Counted from the first letter of the stretch, positions 1 through 12,489 are shown. The stretch: DNA of 64,000 nt from Ctena decussata (GCA_963989385.1 OZ022508.1:53049087-53113086); one strand, 5' to 3'. Notes: generated from the letters alone by a model not told the origin. Numbers and translations: made by a program.

Positions 1-1066
1 TTAGAAGACTTTGGTATAGCTAATCAACTTAATAAATATTTGAAGAATGTTAGTGCCAGAGGTCAAGGCCATTCCGCGTTCGTATTTCAACAGTTTTAGA
101 CTTCTCTGTTAAACGAGACGGCTGGGCTGATTGAAGCAAAATACCACATGGAACATCCATGAGTCAGGGAAAGAACAGTTTGCTTGAACTGTTTTGATCA
201 CATGACCGAGATGTCCGTAATGCCCATGTGTTATAAATCTTTAAAATTCTTCTTCTCCCAAACATCTAATGATATTGAAAATATGATATCCAGCACTCTG
301 GGATTCATATAGTATCAGGTTTGTTCAAACGATGACACTAGCCTGATCTTTGCCATTTTTTTAAAACTCTGGCGAGCTATTCAGGATCTCGTGACCCTCT
401 TGAATTTCGTTTTATAGAAATTGCTGTAAAGTTTATGCAAACAATGAAGAAAATGATCAGATTCGCATTTCTGCTGCGTCTGATCTTGGTCTGTACGTTT
501 GCGTCTGTCCCTTTTTAGGGACGCTAGGCTTAAATGGATTAATGCAATCCTATGAGCCAAAGATGCGTACAGAATATTCGGAATGACATTATTTTTATTT
601 ATTCATTTATTTGTTTATTATTTTTGTACTGGGTGGTTGTGGGGAAGAGGGGGAGGGGGCGTTGTGAGACGGGGTGACTTTCTTTTTCTTCTCACGAATT
701 GTCATCTTACTTCGTGTAGAGGGGTAACAATAGTATGACCGGCGGAGTGGGGTCACTTTCTTTTAAAGAATAATGACCAAGGGTCGTTATTCTATGAGGG
801 TCACAATTCTTCGCGAGGGGTCGATTTATTTCGTGTGTGGGGTCACTATATTATGACCGGGGAGTCGTAAAATTGGTTTAAACAGTATTTGATTCAGTTA
901 AGCTCCATACATATATACAAATACAAATCATTTCAATGTAGGATCTGACGGTAAGCGCAATGCTTGTATAATAGTCATCTCCTAGTTCAAGCTATATTTT
1001 ACGTAGTGAATAAATGGCTAAGAGCGTAAATGTAACAAAACAAAAGAAAATACATTTTGTGAACAA

Positions 1067-1121
<55 letters not shown>

Positions 1122-1597
1122 TAGATGTACATGTATAGTGAGTCTTTCATTGTCATAAGTATGGAAAGGTAATTATTAAAACATACAGTGACGAAAGTAG
1201 CATACACATAAGAAAAAAAAAAAGAAAGAACATAGTACCAAAATAGAAGCAATGTAACAGTAATAGAAGCAATGTAACGGTGATGACCAAACCCCCCAAT
1301 AGTTTTACCCCACGATACCCAAGTACCCAGTAACAGATTTTCACGACCAAATACGTTAAGACAGTGATCACAAAAATGAATGGTGACGTGACCTCGGACT
1401 AGGACAAAGTCTATTACTAAGAAGAAACCACAAACCTCCCTGATTTAATGATGAAGTCTTGTACCTGTAGAAAGAGAGTTTCATTTACAGAAACTGGTTC
1501 ACTTTCTTTCCCAAACAAGAGATCGTGCGTATTATAGCTCTAAAGGTTGTTTGGTAAGAACTTGTTCCTAGCTACTAGTCGTAAAATTATATCCTAT
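1..1597. other. Left edge, no gene recognised
   Basis: Probably intronic to the minus-strand receptor. Positions about 470-550 resemble 44790-44870 (a dispersed repeat around a GTCC...GGGAC hairpin with TAAATG-ATTAAT). The 650-870 stretch repeats GGGGTCACTTTCTT / TATGACCGG-like words. A (GA)n microsatellite is at 1071-1128. Confidence 0.4.
1071..1128. repeat. (GA)n microsatellite
   Basis: Almost uninterrupted AG dinucleotides. The Ser-Leu repeat ORFs across it are artefacts. Confidence 0.9.
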
Positions 1598-1722
1598 AAC
1601 GTCACATGATCAATTGTCCTTCATCGGTGCCTGAAGATAGTTGCTCTAAAGGGTTCATCTATGGGAAGTCAGTGGCAAGTGTAAATAATACACAGATGAA
1701 GGACAGTTGATCATGTGACGTT
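1598..1722. repeat. MITE-like inverted repeat (~125 bp)
   Basis: About 31-base arms, AACGTCACATGATCAATTGT at the left and its near complement ending at 1722, enclose ~60 bases. Two or three mismatches between arms. Confidence 0.65.
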
Positions 1723-1932
1723 GTCGTCAAGCGATGTCTAAGGTCAACAAACGTCTTGATTGGTCCACGTAACGCTCGATCGACGCCACGTTATAGCAAC
1801 GGATATTTAACGAAATGGCCGAATATGTCGTTTCTGTCGTTTCTTCGACGCATATTTTGCATATCCTACATCAAATTACCACGAAAACAGCACAGGAAGG
1901 GTCTAAAAATAAAGTGTAAATATAAGAACAAA

Positions 1933-2069
1933 AATTTGATTTTTCAGCGATCATCGTGTGAAGAAGCCAGTGATCGTCGCTAAAATTCTATAAGAAGCAC
2001 TTCGCGCTTCATGGAATTTTAGCTCCGTCCACTGGCTTCATCACATGATGAACGCTGAAAATCAAATTT
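1933..2069. repeat. Fold-back repeat (~137 bp)
   Basis: Terminal arms TTTGATTTTTCAGCG... and ...CGCTGAAAATCAAA, with further pairing through the AAGCCAGTG / CACTGGCTT segment. An ORF here is only the repeat read through. Confidence 0.6.
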
Positions 2070-2243
2070 CAATTCTTAAATGAAGAGTCACAATACAACA
2101 GAGACGCCGATTATCGTACGCATGACTGAGTCGCATCATGTTACTTCGGACAAAGGACAATTTTGTCATGTGATATCTCATTTATACAGGATAATCATAG
2201 ACCTCGCTGTTGGCTCCATCATGGCTTGCGTCACTCCCATATA

Positions 2244-2330
2244 TGGCTGATGTGACAAGCAAAGACTCTAATCAGAGTGCACTTATGTGCAGTCTGATAA
2301 GAGTCTTTGCTTGTCACCGATGTCACATTG
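2244..2330. repeat. Short hairpin repeat
   Basis: GTGACAAGCAAAGACTCTAA and TTAGAGTCTTTGCTTGTCAC-like arms (one or two mismatches) around a GTGCACTTATGTGCA centre. Confidence 0.6.
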
Positions 2331-2469
2331 TTGGCAGTCACATGATGTGGCTCAATTATGTGCTCTCTGTTTCCAAGTGCAATGTTTCATTTTGAAAATA
2401 CATGTGTATATTACTTGCATCGGCTGAAGGAGAGCTCTATTTTAAAGAAGAAGCGGTAAAAATACCAAA

Positions 2470-2800
2470 ATCATCAGTTTTAACTCATAAACTATAGAAA
2501 CATTGACAAAACTGAAATATTTAGATACACAGCTAAAATAGAGGTGTGATCAGGTGCTCGCGAGTAGTAAGTATCACCTGCTTGTTATATGACACCTGTA
2601 TGTCTATGTTCCTGATAGTCTAGGCAGTGAAAATGAACGTTTGGTAACTGAAGTCCAGACTTTGTTTCGGTCGTGGCAGTCAAGTCAGAAAAAACTTTAG
2701 AAAAGAAAACTTTAGTAAAGAACAACGAGGTCATTGTGTCTCCCATAAAAAACTTTTCAGGTATTGTCAGCTATTTCACTGCCCAGTTATATCATTGCTT
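2470..2800 (-). mobile_element. RT-element 3' remnant, copy 1
   Basis: Shares GTGATCAGGTGCTCGCGAGT, ATCACCTG and GTCTCCCATAAAA words, in the same order, with the copies at 3314-4200 and 59815-60420. It covers only the 3' tail; no RT box is left. Confidence 0.5.
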
Positions 2801-2940
2801 ACAAACGCCGGGGTATAATAAAAACCAGTTTCTTCAACATGTTGTTCACCACACAAACAAATCTTTCAACTATTTGATGTGTTCATTCATTCAGAAAGAC
2901 ACATTTTAACAACCAAACCTAATCAAAAAGAGCAACTTAC

Positions 2941-2994
2941 CAGATAGGTGATAAGCCATTGGATTGAATGATGTAGAAGATGTAGTTTACGAGC
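2941..2994 (-). CDS. iGluR (minus gene) exon 5: 54-nt mini-exon
   Basis: Acceptor CATTTCAG and donor CTG|GTAAGT bound 18 codons, ARKLHLLHHSIQWLITYL, phase 0 at both ends. It sits where the plus-strand gene has a 57-nt exon (34671-34727) encoding AALFNMLSEKSYSFFILDP. The helix-turn-WLIT pattern is typical of this ATD strand. No exon 6 was recognised between 1 and 2940, so it probably lies outside the window. Confidence 0.65.
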
Positions 2995-5900
2995 CTGAAA
3001 TGCACAGGGTCTATAATAAACATATGGTTAATCGACATCAAACGTGAAAATTATATATCAATTCTAGTTCATATAATTGTGAATTGGTACTTTGACATTT
3101 TTTTTCTTTTAATTGATACTTCATTCCGATGAGGTCTTCCATATTAGCTTAAAATTACAAGTAATAAGCTGACGTGAGAAACGATGATTTATTGCATTTT
3201 GCAAATAGTCTTTCATCCAAGATGATCAAAGATGAAAGACTATTTGCAAAATGCAATAAATCATCGTTTAAATCTGAGCTTAGAAGCAGTCTGTTCTGAG
3301 TCTAGCAAAAGTTGTCAAAGGACCCAGATCATAAGTCCGAGCTCGTAAATCATATAAAAATTGACGATTCTGAAATATTTTAGACATACAGACATTGTCT
3401 CCAAAACAGAGGCGTGATCAGGGGCCGTATTCATAAAACGACTTAAGTCGTTGCTATGCTGTTGCTAAGGCTCAATTTCTATGAAGAAGATTTCCTACAA
3501 CTATGAAATTTGCTCTGGAGGAACAGTCTTTGTAAGACTGTTCCTCCAGAGTAAATTTCATAGTTGTAGGGAATCTCCAATATAGAAATTTACCCTTAGC
3601 AACAGCATAGCAACGACTTAAGTGGCTTTATGAATACGGCCCCAGGTGGTCGGGTGCACCTATGCATCACCTGACTATCATAAAGCATCCGCCATATCTA
3701 TTTATCTGCGGAATATGTCATTAAAAATGAAAGTCCCATATTTAAAAGCCTCACTATTCTTCGGATTAGGCCAGTATATCGGAAATTAATTACAAACGGC
3801 CATATTGTAGGGATCAACGAGTAATGGTGTCTCTCCCATAGAACTTTATAAGCTGTGACAACAGTTTACTGGTAAGCAGCTTCCCTTTATCAACAACGTC
3901 TTGATATTTGACACAGGATGTAGCATTGCGGACTATCTGAGAGAATTCTAAAGTCGTCCTTCTTGTGATCCAGCCTCGTAATAAGTTTCCATTGTCCATG
4001 TAGAAGTAACAATCTAAGTATGAGGCAGCTGAACTGGACTCTATGTTATATTTAATTTCAAGTTCACATGGATAGATGAGGCCTATAAACTCCTAAATCT
4101 TTGAATTATTCAGAGATAGAACATCATCTATGTACCTGAAGGTGAAGTTGAATCTCTGTGCAAAGGTGCATCTTACCGGCTTTTAAGAGCCATTGTACAA
4201 ACTACGCCTCATTCCCGTTCAGAAATAAGTCGACAATTTGACCAAAGACCTCTGTCTATGATTGTTCTTTGTCCTAAATTGACTTACCGCTTCTATAACT
4301 GTCTTAACGACATCCTTTTTCATCGAGTGAAGTATAAACTTGCTCATCTGGGACTCTCTTAGTGTTGTTAGTGTTTGTTTCAGCTGAGGATCGTCACTAG
4401 ACTCAATACGAGACGGCAGACGAATTGGGGATACCATTATCTCCTCCCCTCCTAGGGCCATCACCGGAGAGAAATCGTCTGTAAATGGATCATTTCTAAT
4501 AATAAGTGTCCCAGGAGTACTTTACCCACCATCTTTGAGATTCTGTGCAGTTTGACAAGAGGAGAGCACTGGGAACGCATAACCTCGAAATGCGGTGTTT
4601 GAATAAAAAAATGAAGGCTCCGTCCACACAAAAAGTAAACCATAAAAGGGCGCAACTACTTTTGATGGAGTTTTGCAGATGCTGTTTTATGCACAAAAGT
4701 AGTATGCTAGAATTGAGCTACTGGAAAGTCTTATATTCAGTGAGCGATGTCGTCGTCTTTGAAAGTATCCCACTAGTGTTGCTATAGAAGTACATGTAGA
4801 ACCTTTTGACGAACGTATGGAAATGTAGACAGCGGAATCATAGAGAAATAAAGAAGCCGTTCAGATTCTTGAAATTTTCTACATACTCTTTTGACATGTG
4901 TTTCTTTATACTAGTATTTTTCAGTCTCCTGAACCTACAACTACGCCGTTTGTAACAGGCACATGTGTCGCATAGGTACTGTATGTAAATGATTTGATAG
5001 GTAGGTGTATACCACGGTACTGTATGTAATGATTTGAGTCAATTTATAACGCATTTTCCTATATCTTACCTGAATTACTTATGAAAGTAAGTCGAACTCA
5101 ATTAATTAGAGAGGAAGTCAGAGACTGATTGTCTTGATTATGTTAGGTAACAGTGACATAAGAACTATCTGTTGGGTGTAAAACGTTACCTGAATAATTG
5201 ATCAACTATACCTTGTGAAAGAAACGCCACCTTACGCCATTTCAGATACTTTGCAAGTTTGGCAATAGCTGTCGAGAGAGACTTCGGATCTGGAAGGATT
5301 GGCATAGTTCTACTTGCTTGCTGAATGACGTCATCAGAGGAGGTGACCAAATGTATCTGGTGTAATATGACGTAATCAGTTGACGTGAACACATCTATCT
5401 GAGGCCCTATTGCAACTGTCATTGTTGGACTTTCGAAAGTCTTTCGAGCTGAAATAAAACATATTTTATGCAGCTACAAATCTGATCCTTGTCAGTGAGA
5501 AAATGCTAGATCTACTCTAGTTTAGGCCTAGTCAACATAAAATACTGAATTGGTGTCAATGTCCGTTGGCCTGTTAAGCCAGCTTTAGTTCCATGGCTTG
5601 GACACATATGTTAGAGATCTAGACTATATTACAGAGATACTGAAAACCTTGAGAAAATCAGTGTTGTTCAAAGAAATATTCAGTGGGCGAACAGGGTCGA
5701 AGCCACGCCGACTACGGCAACTCCGCCTAGCCAGTCAGGGACACAGCTAAACCATTTGCACCACTACGCTCCTTAAGAAATGAGTTTCATGGAACAAGTA
5801 AAGCTTGGTTTCTCTGAATGACTCGTCGGATAGGGCTACTCGATTAAGTTATGCGTACAAAATCAGCTATATCTTAAATTCAATTATATAAATCGAATAT

Positions 5901-7991
5901 AAATATGGCTACAAAATTCAAAACTTTTGGCCTTTAGAAAAGCTGTTGAACTACTTAATGCCTAGTTGTGACATTTGTTTTTTCTTTCTTTCAGTAGCTG
6001 CTGCATAAAACAGAAAAAATAGAGTTTCATTAATGAAAAAAACTGTAAATCTGTTTTTGAGAAAGTCCAGGAAAGAGCTTACCATTCTTCAGACTGCTGT
6101 AAACTGAAGACCCATTACTCGTGTCGTACTCAAGAGCAGTGAATTCTATTCTACAGAACGACTCCTCGTCACCAGAGAGCGCTTCAGCGATCTTCTCATA
6201 TTCTTCTAGATGTACCTCGCCTTTCCGCCCCATGATCGCTAGAAATTATTTGCTACATTATTATTTTACCGTAAATAAAAGGTTTAGCAACACTGTTAGA
6301 ATTTAGCAACAAGGAAAATATCCAGTATGTGAAGCTTAATATTCTTTATAGTAATACACCAAGGCGTTGAGATTTGTTTGATGACGTTTGATATCATATG
6401 CTTGTTATAGATGTACGTTAAGATTTTGATCCGACACACGGCAAAGGTGCGAGAGCTTCAGCAAGAAGGTCAGACGTCATTCCATTGTATCGGCTATATA
6501 CAAAAATCAGGAAAAACCATCGAGAAATAAAGAAAATATTGGTCGAGTATTTTAAGATGGGTGTTTTGTGACGTTTATTCATAGATGGCCTTGTTCACGT
6601 AGGATTCGAAATTTTGCCTGTTGGACGATACCGGTAATTACAGTTAAATGAATAGATTCATTAGACTGTGACTAATAACCTCTTCAATTCTGGCTTACAG
6701 AATTCACGAAAATTTAAAACTATGATCATCTATTTTTTCATCCTTGATGTTTATTTATTTAGTAATTTATTTCTGTTTTATTCATTATTTAACAAATATG
6801 ACACCCTAATATGCATGGTATGCTCAGTTCGCAAACAACGTGAATAAATGAGCCGCGACACGACAAAACCAACAATGTGGTTGTGCGCCCAGCGCAGACT
6901 CAGATCAGCCTGGGCATCCGCCCAGTCTGATCAGGGTCTTCACTGTCCGCATGGAGGTAGCTTAGACCCTTAGCTACCCTTTAAGCGCTTAGCGAAGGGT
7001 CTGATTATACTGAGTGGATGCCCAGGCTAATCTGAGTCTGCGCTGGGCGCACAACCACATTGTTGGTTTTCTCTTGTAAATGAGCCGCGACAAGCAAAAC
7101 CAACAAAGCTGCTTACAAGTATGCCCAACGAATACTCAAATTAACGTGGGCATCCTCCCAGCCTGATTAGAGTCTTCAATGCGCACTTTACGGGTTGCTA
7201 AGGATCTAAAATACCTCCACAACGGCAGCTAAGCGTCTGATCAGACTGGTCGTAAGCCCAGACTGATCTAAGTGTTCCCTGGGCGCACATGTCACGGTGT
7301 TGGTTTTGTCTTGTCGCGGCTGAACTGTGCATACCCTATATAGATGTTTATATGTGCTTCATATTTGTCATAATCATATTCAAAATACGTTTTATATAGT
7401 TTATTCTTAAGAGTCTCAAGTCCACTGATTACACATTTACATAGACTATAGACCAAGATTAGACCATCTAATTATGGTCTCCACGGTTTTGCCTTTGAAA
7501 TTACTCTGAAGCCTTTTCAGCGGGAACACAGCGTCGCCATAACGCCATACCGATGCAAACGCCACGTGCCTGCTAGGATTGATTGATTTTAACTGTCATT
7601 ACAGGTACTAGGTGGTGTAAACAATAATTAGAAGGTCTTTTCTAGACACCTAAAGCGGAAAATGACCAGGGTCAGCACCGCATTTCATTTGCACCGTCTA
7701 TCATTCCGTTTGTTTTTAATAGTACAGCTGCACAAAAACACTTTTCCCCCTATTTTAGAATAATTGCACAAGATGATTTGCATGTATACTTAAGGACAAA
7801 AGTTCTGTTAAAATAACATCCGTGCATAAAGTATATATAGGGTGATTACAATAGTTGAATAAAATGAGAAGGCAAAGAAAAAATCTATTGAAAGATGAAA
7901 ACGTTTTACCTGCATTAAGGACAGTTTCGTTTCTCCCCACAGTATGCCTCATAACAGCGAGTCCAGCTGCTAACAACAACAAGATCTTCAT
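2941..7991 (-). CDS. Ionotropic glutamate receptor gene (5' part, five exons)
   Basis: Spliced gene read leftwards: exons 7910-7991, 6083-6238, 5212-5448, 4288-4478 and 2941-2994. All introns are GT-AG and the exons join in phase (1, 1, 1, 0, 0). The product so far is a signal peptide followed by a periplasmic-binding-protein-like amino-terminal domain (ATD), which in iGluRs directs subunit assembly. Readable ATD landmarks are the AIGP turn, a YLKWRKVAFLSQ strand, DDFSPV, a KFILHS strand and WLIT. The remaining ATD, ligand-binding and pore exons would lie left of position 1. The gene is divergent from the second receptor at 20517-55743 and shares its intron phases. The family call is established knowledge applied to motifs; ligand and subtype cannot be told. 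Confidence 0.8.
3179..3269. repeat. Near-perfect hairpin (38-bp arms)
   Basis: Arms AAACGATGATTTATTGCATT... and its complement ending at 3269 enclose a 13-base loop (CAAGATGATCAAA). No mismatch seen in the arms. Confidence 0.8.
3314..4200 (-). pseudogene. Degenerate YIDD-box reverse transcriptase fragment, copy 2
   Basis: Minus-strand reading gives FTFRYIDDVLSLNNSKI, then stop and frame breaks, a segment like LIYPCELEIKYN..SYLDCYF, and CVKYQDVVDKGKLLTSKLLS ending in a KFYGR motif. This resembles the C-terminal half of a group of invertebrate RT proteins with the F-R-Y-I-D-D catalytic box. It sits in intron 4 of the minus iGluR and is itself split by the CAG-flanked MITE at 3422-3642. Too decayed to be active; the clade cannot be named safely. 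Confidence 0.55.
3422..3642. mobile_element. Palindromic MITE with CAG target duplication
   Basis: Ends GGGCCGTATTCATAAA and TTTATGAATACGGCCC; nearly the whole element folds back on itself. CAG flanks both sides (3419-3421, 3643-3645), consistent with the 3-bp duplications of PIF/Harbinger-type elements. A second family member lies at 14435-14655. Confidence 0.7.
4288..4478 (-). CDS. iGluR (minus gene) exon 4: ATD lobe
   Basis: Acceptor TTTACAG, strong donor GCG|GTAAGT, 191 nt, phase 2 in and phase 0 out, the same as the plus-strand exon 24725-24924. It encodes DFSPVMALGGEEIMV, then LKQTLTTLRESQMSKFILHS and a helix KKDVVKTVIEA. The strand before HS matches KIIICSP of the paralogue and the usual iGluR helix-strand pattern before the second ATD lobe. 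Confidence 0.75.
4479..6082. other. Introns 2 and 3 of the minus iGluR gene (excluding exon 5212-5448)
   Basis: No further coding sequence. An ACGGTACTGTATGTAA...TGATTTGA segment is duplicated around 4976-5036; otherwise unique AT-rich intron. Confidence 0.4.
5212..5448 (-). CDS. iGluR (minus gene) exon 3: ATD core
   Basis: The 237-nt exon encodes RKTFESPTMTVAIGPQ, then a Val/Ile-rich strand-helix region and KLAKYLKWRKVAFLSQ. The AIGP motif corresponds to VVIGPFYMNLA in the plus-strand paralogue. Two donors are possible; CAAG|GTATAG (exon end 5212) is chosen because only it keeps the frame into exon 4 and creates SQDDFSPV. The alternative TCAG|GTAACG at 5190 does not fit the phase of exon 4. 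Confidence 0.8.
6083..6238 (-). CDS. iGluR (minus gene) exon 2: ATD beta1-alpha1
   Basis: Acceptor TTTCTAG and donor ATG|GTAAGC bound a 156-nt exon of 51 whole codons. It reads IMGRKGEVHLEEYEKI onward and ends SSVYSSLKN. The G-x-x-x-E-x-x-LEE pattern matches KTGESPLEEW in the first exon identified for the plus-strand receptor (20517-20684), with the same phases at both ends. Confidence 0.75.
6849..7077. mobile_element. GAGCCGCGACACG fold-back MITE, copy A
   Basis: Starts TGAGCCGCGACACGACAAAA and ends in the inverted TTGTTGGTTTTCTCTTGT, losing the last ~12 bases where copy B begins. Arms share the CAGATCAGCCTGGGCATCCG segment in opposite orientation. Confidence 0.85.
7081..7322. mobile_element. 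GAGCCGCGACACG fold-back MITE, copy B
   Basis: Directly abuts copy A in tandem. More diverged (GACAAGCAAAACC start, GTTTTGTCTTGTCGCGGCTGA end). Confidence 0.8.
7785..7840. repeat. Diverged copy of the TACTTAAGGACAAAAG palindrome
   Basis: TATACTTAAGGACAAAAGTT, then AACATCCGTGCA-TAAAGTATATA, resembles the perfect palindrome at 24508-24582, with the right arm shortened. It lies in intron 1 of the minus iGluR. Confidence 0.55.
7910..7991 (-). CDS. iGluR (minus gene) exon 1: signal peptide
   Basis: The ATG at 7991 opens MKILLLLAAGLAVMRHTVG, a typical signal peptide with a Leu-rich core. NETVLNA follows, probably the first beta strand of the ATD. The exon stops at the donor GCAG|GTAAAAC, leaving one base of a codon (phase 1) that joins CG of exon 2 to make Ala. 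The start was chosen because it is the ATG directly before the hydrophobic core; upstream in-frame starts are non-ATG. Confidence 0.7.
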
Positions 7992-10900
7992 CTTTATTCT
8001 TTTTGTCAATTCTCTTTGCTCTTAGTATCTCCAACTGTTACAAAATTAAGAGCAGCCACACGCATTCCACACTGAGATATCAATATTGATTCAGCTACAG
8101 ATTTAAAATTTTGGATTCAAAATTTTGATAAAATCTCGATAATGTAATTGCTAAAGCAATTAAATTATCGAAGTTATATCAGAATATTACGCATGATATT
8201 GAAACTTGATGTAGAGAGCAAAATACAAATTGACATATCAAATTCTCAGTACTTGCTAAACCAAACATGATTTTAAGTTATCCCATCTTGCCTAGATTCT
8301 GTTCTGATATTATGTGTACCGTGTAATAATTGATGTGAAAAATTTGCATGGAAGAGCTTCCCTCCGCACCATTCCCATTCCAGTGCTGTCAAACCAATAC
8401 TCTATCTTTATTTTGACAGCCAATCAATAACAGTAATAAACTATCCCATCGTTATCTAATTAATACTGCTACAGAAATAAATATCAACAAAATAGTTTTA
8501 CAACTATGAATCCATTGTTTGGAATACTTTCGCTGTCATCCACTGGAACCAAGTAAAATAATTATTGTTTCATATCTGTCTTTTCATTCGAGAGCCTTTT
8601 GTTTTCTTCCGTGTCTAAAACATAGTCGGAGAATGACAAAATCCATTAGGCATCGGCGAGAATTCGTAAACTTCTCCAGGGGACAGTGATATGGTACACT
8701 GGACACATAACCTTTTGTTCTTGCCCCAGGGGACAACAACAGGGGTTCGTGTTCCTCTAGACCTTCTGACATTATCTATCTGTCTTGTGGAGAAATTGCT
8801 TTTGATGGCTCTTCATAAATATTATATCAAAATCAATTAGCATTATGGAACTCTGTGCGGTTTTATTCTGGAATGTAGAAACTTTTGAGAGCCAACATCT
8901 GTGCTTATTAAGATGAGAAATTCTCTTTGGTCGTATCAACAGATTTGTTTACATGAACACTTTCAAAGATGGAGTATAGACGAAATGAAAATCAACGCTA
9001 AAACGTTTAACGGGAACTATATGTACCTATGTACTGTGATAGGTACATGTATATACCTGAGGAAATAATTTAGATTCAAATTACATGCTAAGAAAATATC
9101 AGTCTGATCAGGATCTGCTCTATTCCTCGTTTTGCCAGCAGTATTGGAAAAGCGCGGAATATCTAAGTCTGCTTTTTTTAAGATTAATTATAATAACTGG
9201 ATATTGTGTCTTAATACATTGTATTTAGGATACTACTGCGGGGTTGATTTTGGCAAGATATAGAAAGTGAAGCTTGTCCTCAAGGTCTAATAAGGTACAA
9301 TATTGAGTTACTTTGCTTAAGATGAAAAACAGTTACTTGGATAGGTGAATAAGAACTAAAAACATTTTTATTATAATTAGTGACATTCATCATGAATTCG
9401 TAAATACGGAGAGTAATTAGCTTCAAAAAGAGATAGAAGATATCGTTCATAAGATATTACTTTTAGTTTCTTTTTCCCAAAACTCTTGAAAATGATTGTG
9501 AAAAATATATCACAACACTTTCATAACAGATATTACTGTATGATGAATAACGCATGAAGACATAAAATCCCAATAGTAACGGTGAAGCCAGTTGCGGTGG
9601 CTAACAGCAGTGAGACAATATTTGGACAAATATAAGGCAGAGACATGAAGTTAAAAATGAGGATAAAGATACAAAACGTTAAAAAGTGGATGTAACTTCA
9701 CATTATGTTTGTTGACCATTTACCAGGTGGATATCTAAAGACTGATACTGAATCAAGTTCCAGATGATTATCTAAGACAACAGTACAGGCACATTTTGGT
9801 ACACACAAGGTATTTTCTTTATTTCTAACTTTTCGTCGTACCAAGGCATTCTGAAGTCAAGTATTTCAAAATATTTTATTATCCACCAGATAAGTGTTAT
9901 TGTTATTTGCAAAGTTAGGGCGAAAAGTGGATATTTCAAGTAACTATGAGCTCCTAAAAGATCACAGTGTACGACTGAGTGTATTTTTCAGTTGATCAGT
10001 TGGTAGACTTATATGGATTTACAGGTAATTCATCAATAATCAAATTCAGATAATTGGGCTCATGAGAAATATATATATATATATGATATTCTTATGTTGT
10101 GATCGTTACCTTTATGCACCGTTCTGTAGAAGTGTGCGTTGTCTTTATTCTGTGATTACTTGATGATATGTCATCGGGACCCTCTCTCGGTTTCTGTCTA
10201 CATGTATGTAAGTAAATTTATGATCGCAACACAGCAATAGGGCTCGTAATATGACAGCACCATGTCACTTTCCTCCAACCATTCAAGATACAAACATAAA
10301 TCATCTACTATTTTAAAGAGCAGGTTATGTATTCTTGTGGGCGTTTATCCAGAATGTCATAAAATCATATCATTTACATAAAGATGTAAATACAAAGTTT
10401 CCAATATTCTGTGTTGAAAAGTCACATATTATTTATATGTTAGTGTTGTCCAAACATAAACATTCTAAGGTTTCAAAACCTGCTTCATATTGAAATTTTT
10501 GTCAGTTGGATGTCAAACCAACCAAGTCTGAAGTGAAACTAATTTGCATAAATTGCTATAAATTATTTTGATTGCTCAAGTTTAAAAATATAAAAACCCC
10601 GTTCATAATAAATTGATGTTCAAAACACCCAGTATTGTCGGAAGCTTGATCTTTTCAGCTCTTCATACGTACACATCAGAATGCCTTCGTACTATGGTAA
10701 TAAAACTTTTCGAAAATTTAACCGTCATTTCTAAGGTGTATGGTACATATCCATGTTTTTCCCCGCCATTTTACGAAGTGGAACAACTTTCGTGACTCCC
10801 TGTTTGCTTTCCCCGAGGATAATGCCTTCTAAAGGGGATCTACTCTAAAAGGAAAGAAATCGCCCTTAAAGGAGAGAATTCTTTTATTTAAGAGTTGACT

Positions 10901-12304
10901 CCCATTGAGAAAAGAGGCACAATGAAAATAAGATAGCTAAGTTACTTTTATTTCTGTTTCTGTGGCTTTACAAAGGGAAACATTTTTGGCTCGCTATTTT
11001 CTTTCCTGGATGCTCTTTAAAGTAAGAATTTGCCCTTAATGCTCCAAAAAGAAGACGACAAAATTTACGTCTGTAGAAATTTCAAAAAAATGTTTAGTAG
11101 AAGGGATATCATATTGAGAATTCGAGCTCTAGAGGGCAAACAGTGTAGATTCAGATGAGGTGGCTCATTATGAGCCACCTCATCTGAATCTACACTGTTT
11201 GCAAATTTAACTATTTTAATTTTTGGCGCTTTAAGGGTTAAGAGAGCATTTTAGTAAGTTAACTACAATTGATAAGGATGGAAAAACTTAACGTGGCGGA
11301 GTTGCTTCCTGTGAATATGCACCCTTTTACCTTACACAATTCAAGGAAAAACACACTGCTACCTTTTTCCCGAATTTATCCCAGTTATAGTGGGTTGTAC
11401 TAACCTAACTTAGATTATATAACTATGTGTATTACCAGTATCATGAAAATGTATGACAATTATCCCATTGGAACTATTAATCCATGATATTGTTTCAGAA
11501 AGCGCTTTTTATTATTTCTTATTTCCATAATTAGACCTCTGGTATATGCCGATTACTTAATAACACGCCTACAAACTAAGCTTTATGATACAAACTGATG
11601 ATTTACAAATTAGAGTGCAGATTTGCATACTTTATGTAACTTGCCTTAAAAAATTATGATATTCACGTTTCTTTCTATTTTCATTGAAGACTTTATTGCA
11701 CATCGATCATTCTATGTGTTCGATGGTTTTAACACTTAAGTTTACCTCAATGATATGAAAAAAGTCAGTTCTTCAATTAAAACAGAGAGAACAGCCATTT
11801 TGGATAGTCAGAAATGGAAATCTTAGGGGTGAGGTTGGGAAGGACGAAGTGCGATAATATAGGGTAGGATAGGACCAGGTAGATGTGGGATTGACGAAGT
11901 GCTCGCGCGCGTTATATTAGAGGCAATTTTTGGAAGGAATGTGATAGTTAAGGTATAAATAGGAAGCGAGGCATGGCAAATTTAATATTGATGATTCTGC
12001 GATTTGTGGGGCAATGGTTTATTATATTAAGGTTACAATAGATAACACAAATGGAAGAACACATGCTCCCATCTAACCCAGTTTACCGCGATCCCATCCA
12101 TTCCATAGCAGACCTACTTTTGACCACTCAAACGTACATACAATTCAGCTTCAATTTGTTACACCTCTCACTTCGTATTTTACTTTACCCAACAACTGAC
12201 ATACTTTTTCGCGTTCTGTCTATTAGTTTGTACTCTACCCTCACCTGAATATATATACCATTCATACCACCCCATCAATCCCCATTTAAAAAGAGTCATG
12301 CAGA
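7992..12304. other. AT-rich intergenic DNA upstream of the minus iGluR gene
   Basis: No coding sequence was recognised. It should contain the minus-gene promoter, but no TATA box or other motif can be chosen with confidence. Small features: an (AT)n tract at about 10070-10084 and a palindrome at 11136-11202. Confidence 0.5.
11136..11202. repeat. Perfect 67-bp palindrome
   Basis: 33-base arms starting GCAAACAGTGTAGATTCAGA, with a single central T at 11169 and no mismatch. Confidence 0.85.
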
Positions 12305-12362
12305 CCCCCCCCCCTCTCTCTCTCACACACACACCACCACCACCACCACCACCACCACCACA
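12305..12362. repeat. Compound microsatellite C/CT/CA/CCA
   Basis: Runs of C, then CT, CA and ACC units in direct succession. Confidence 0.9.
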
Positions 12363-12489
12363 CGCTACCGCCGCCGAATCAAACTTTTTTAATAAAAGTT
12401 AAGCATTTTATTTGCTCCGAGCACAGAGTTACTTGACAAGTTTATTTAGTAAATCCCTGGTTTACATACATAAACAACAAGAGGGTCTA

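Noticed and set aside
3814..3999. Further exon of the minus iGluR gene
   Set aside because: It reads as the end of an RT (YQDVVDKGKLLTSKLLS), not as receptor, and lies within intron 4.
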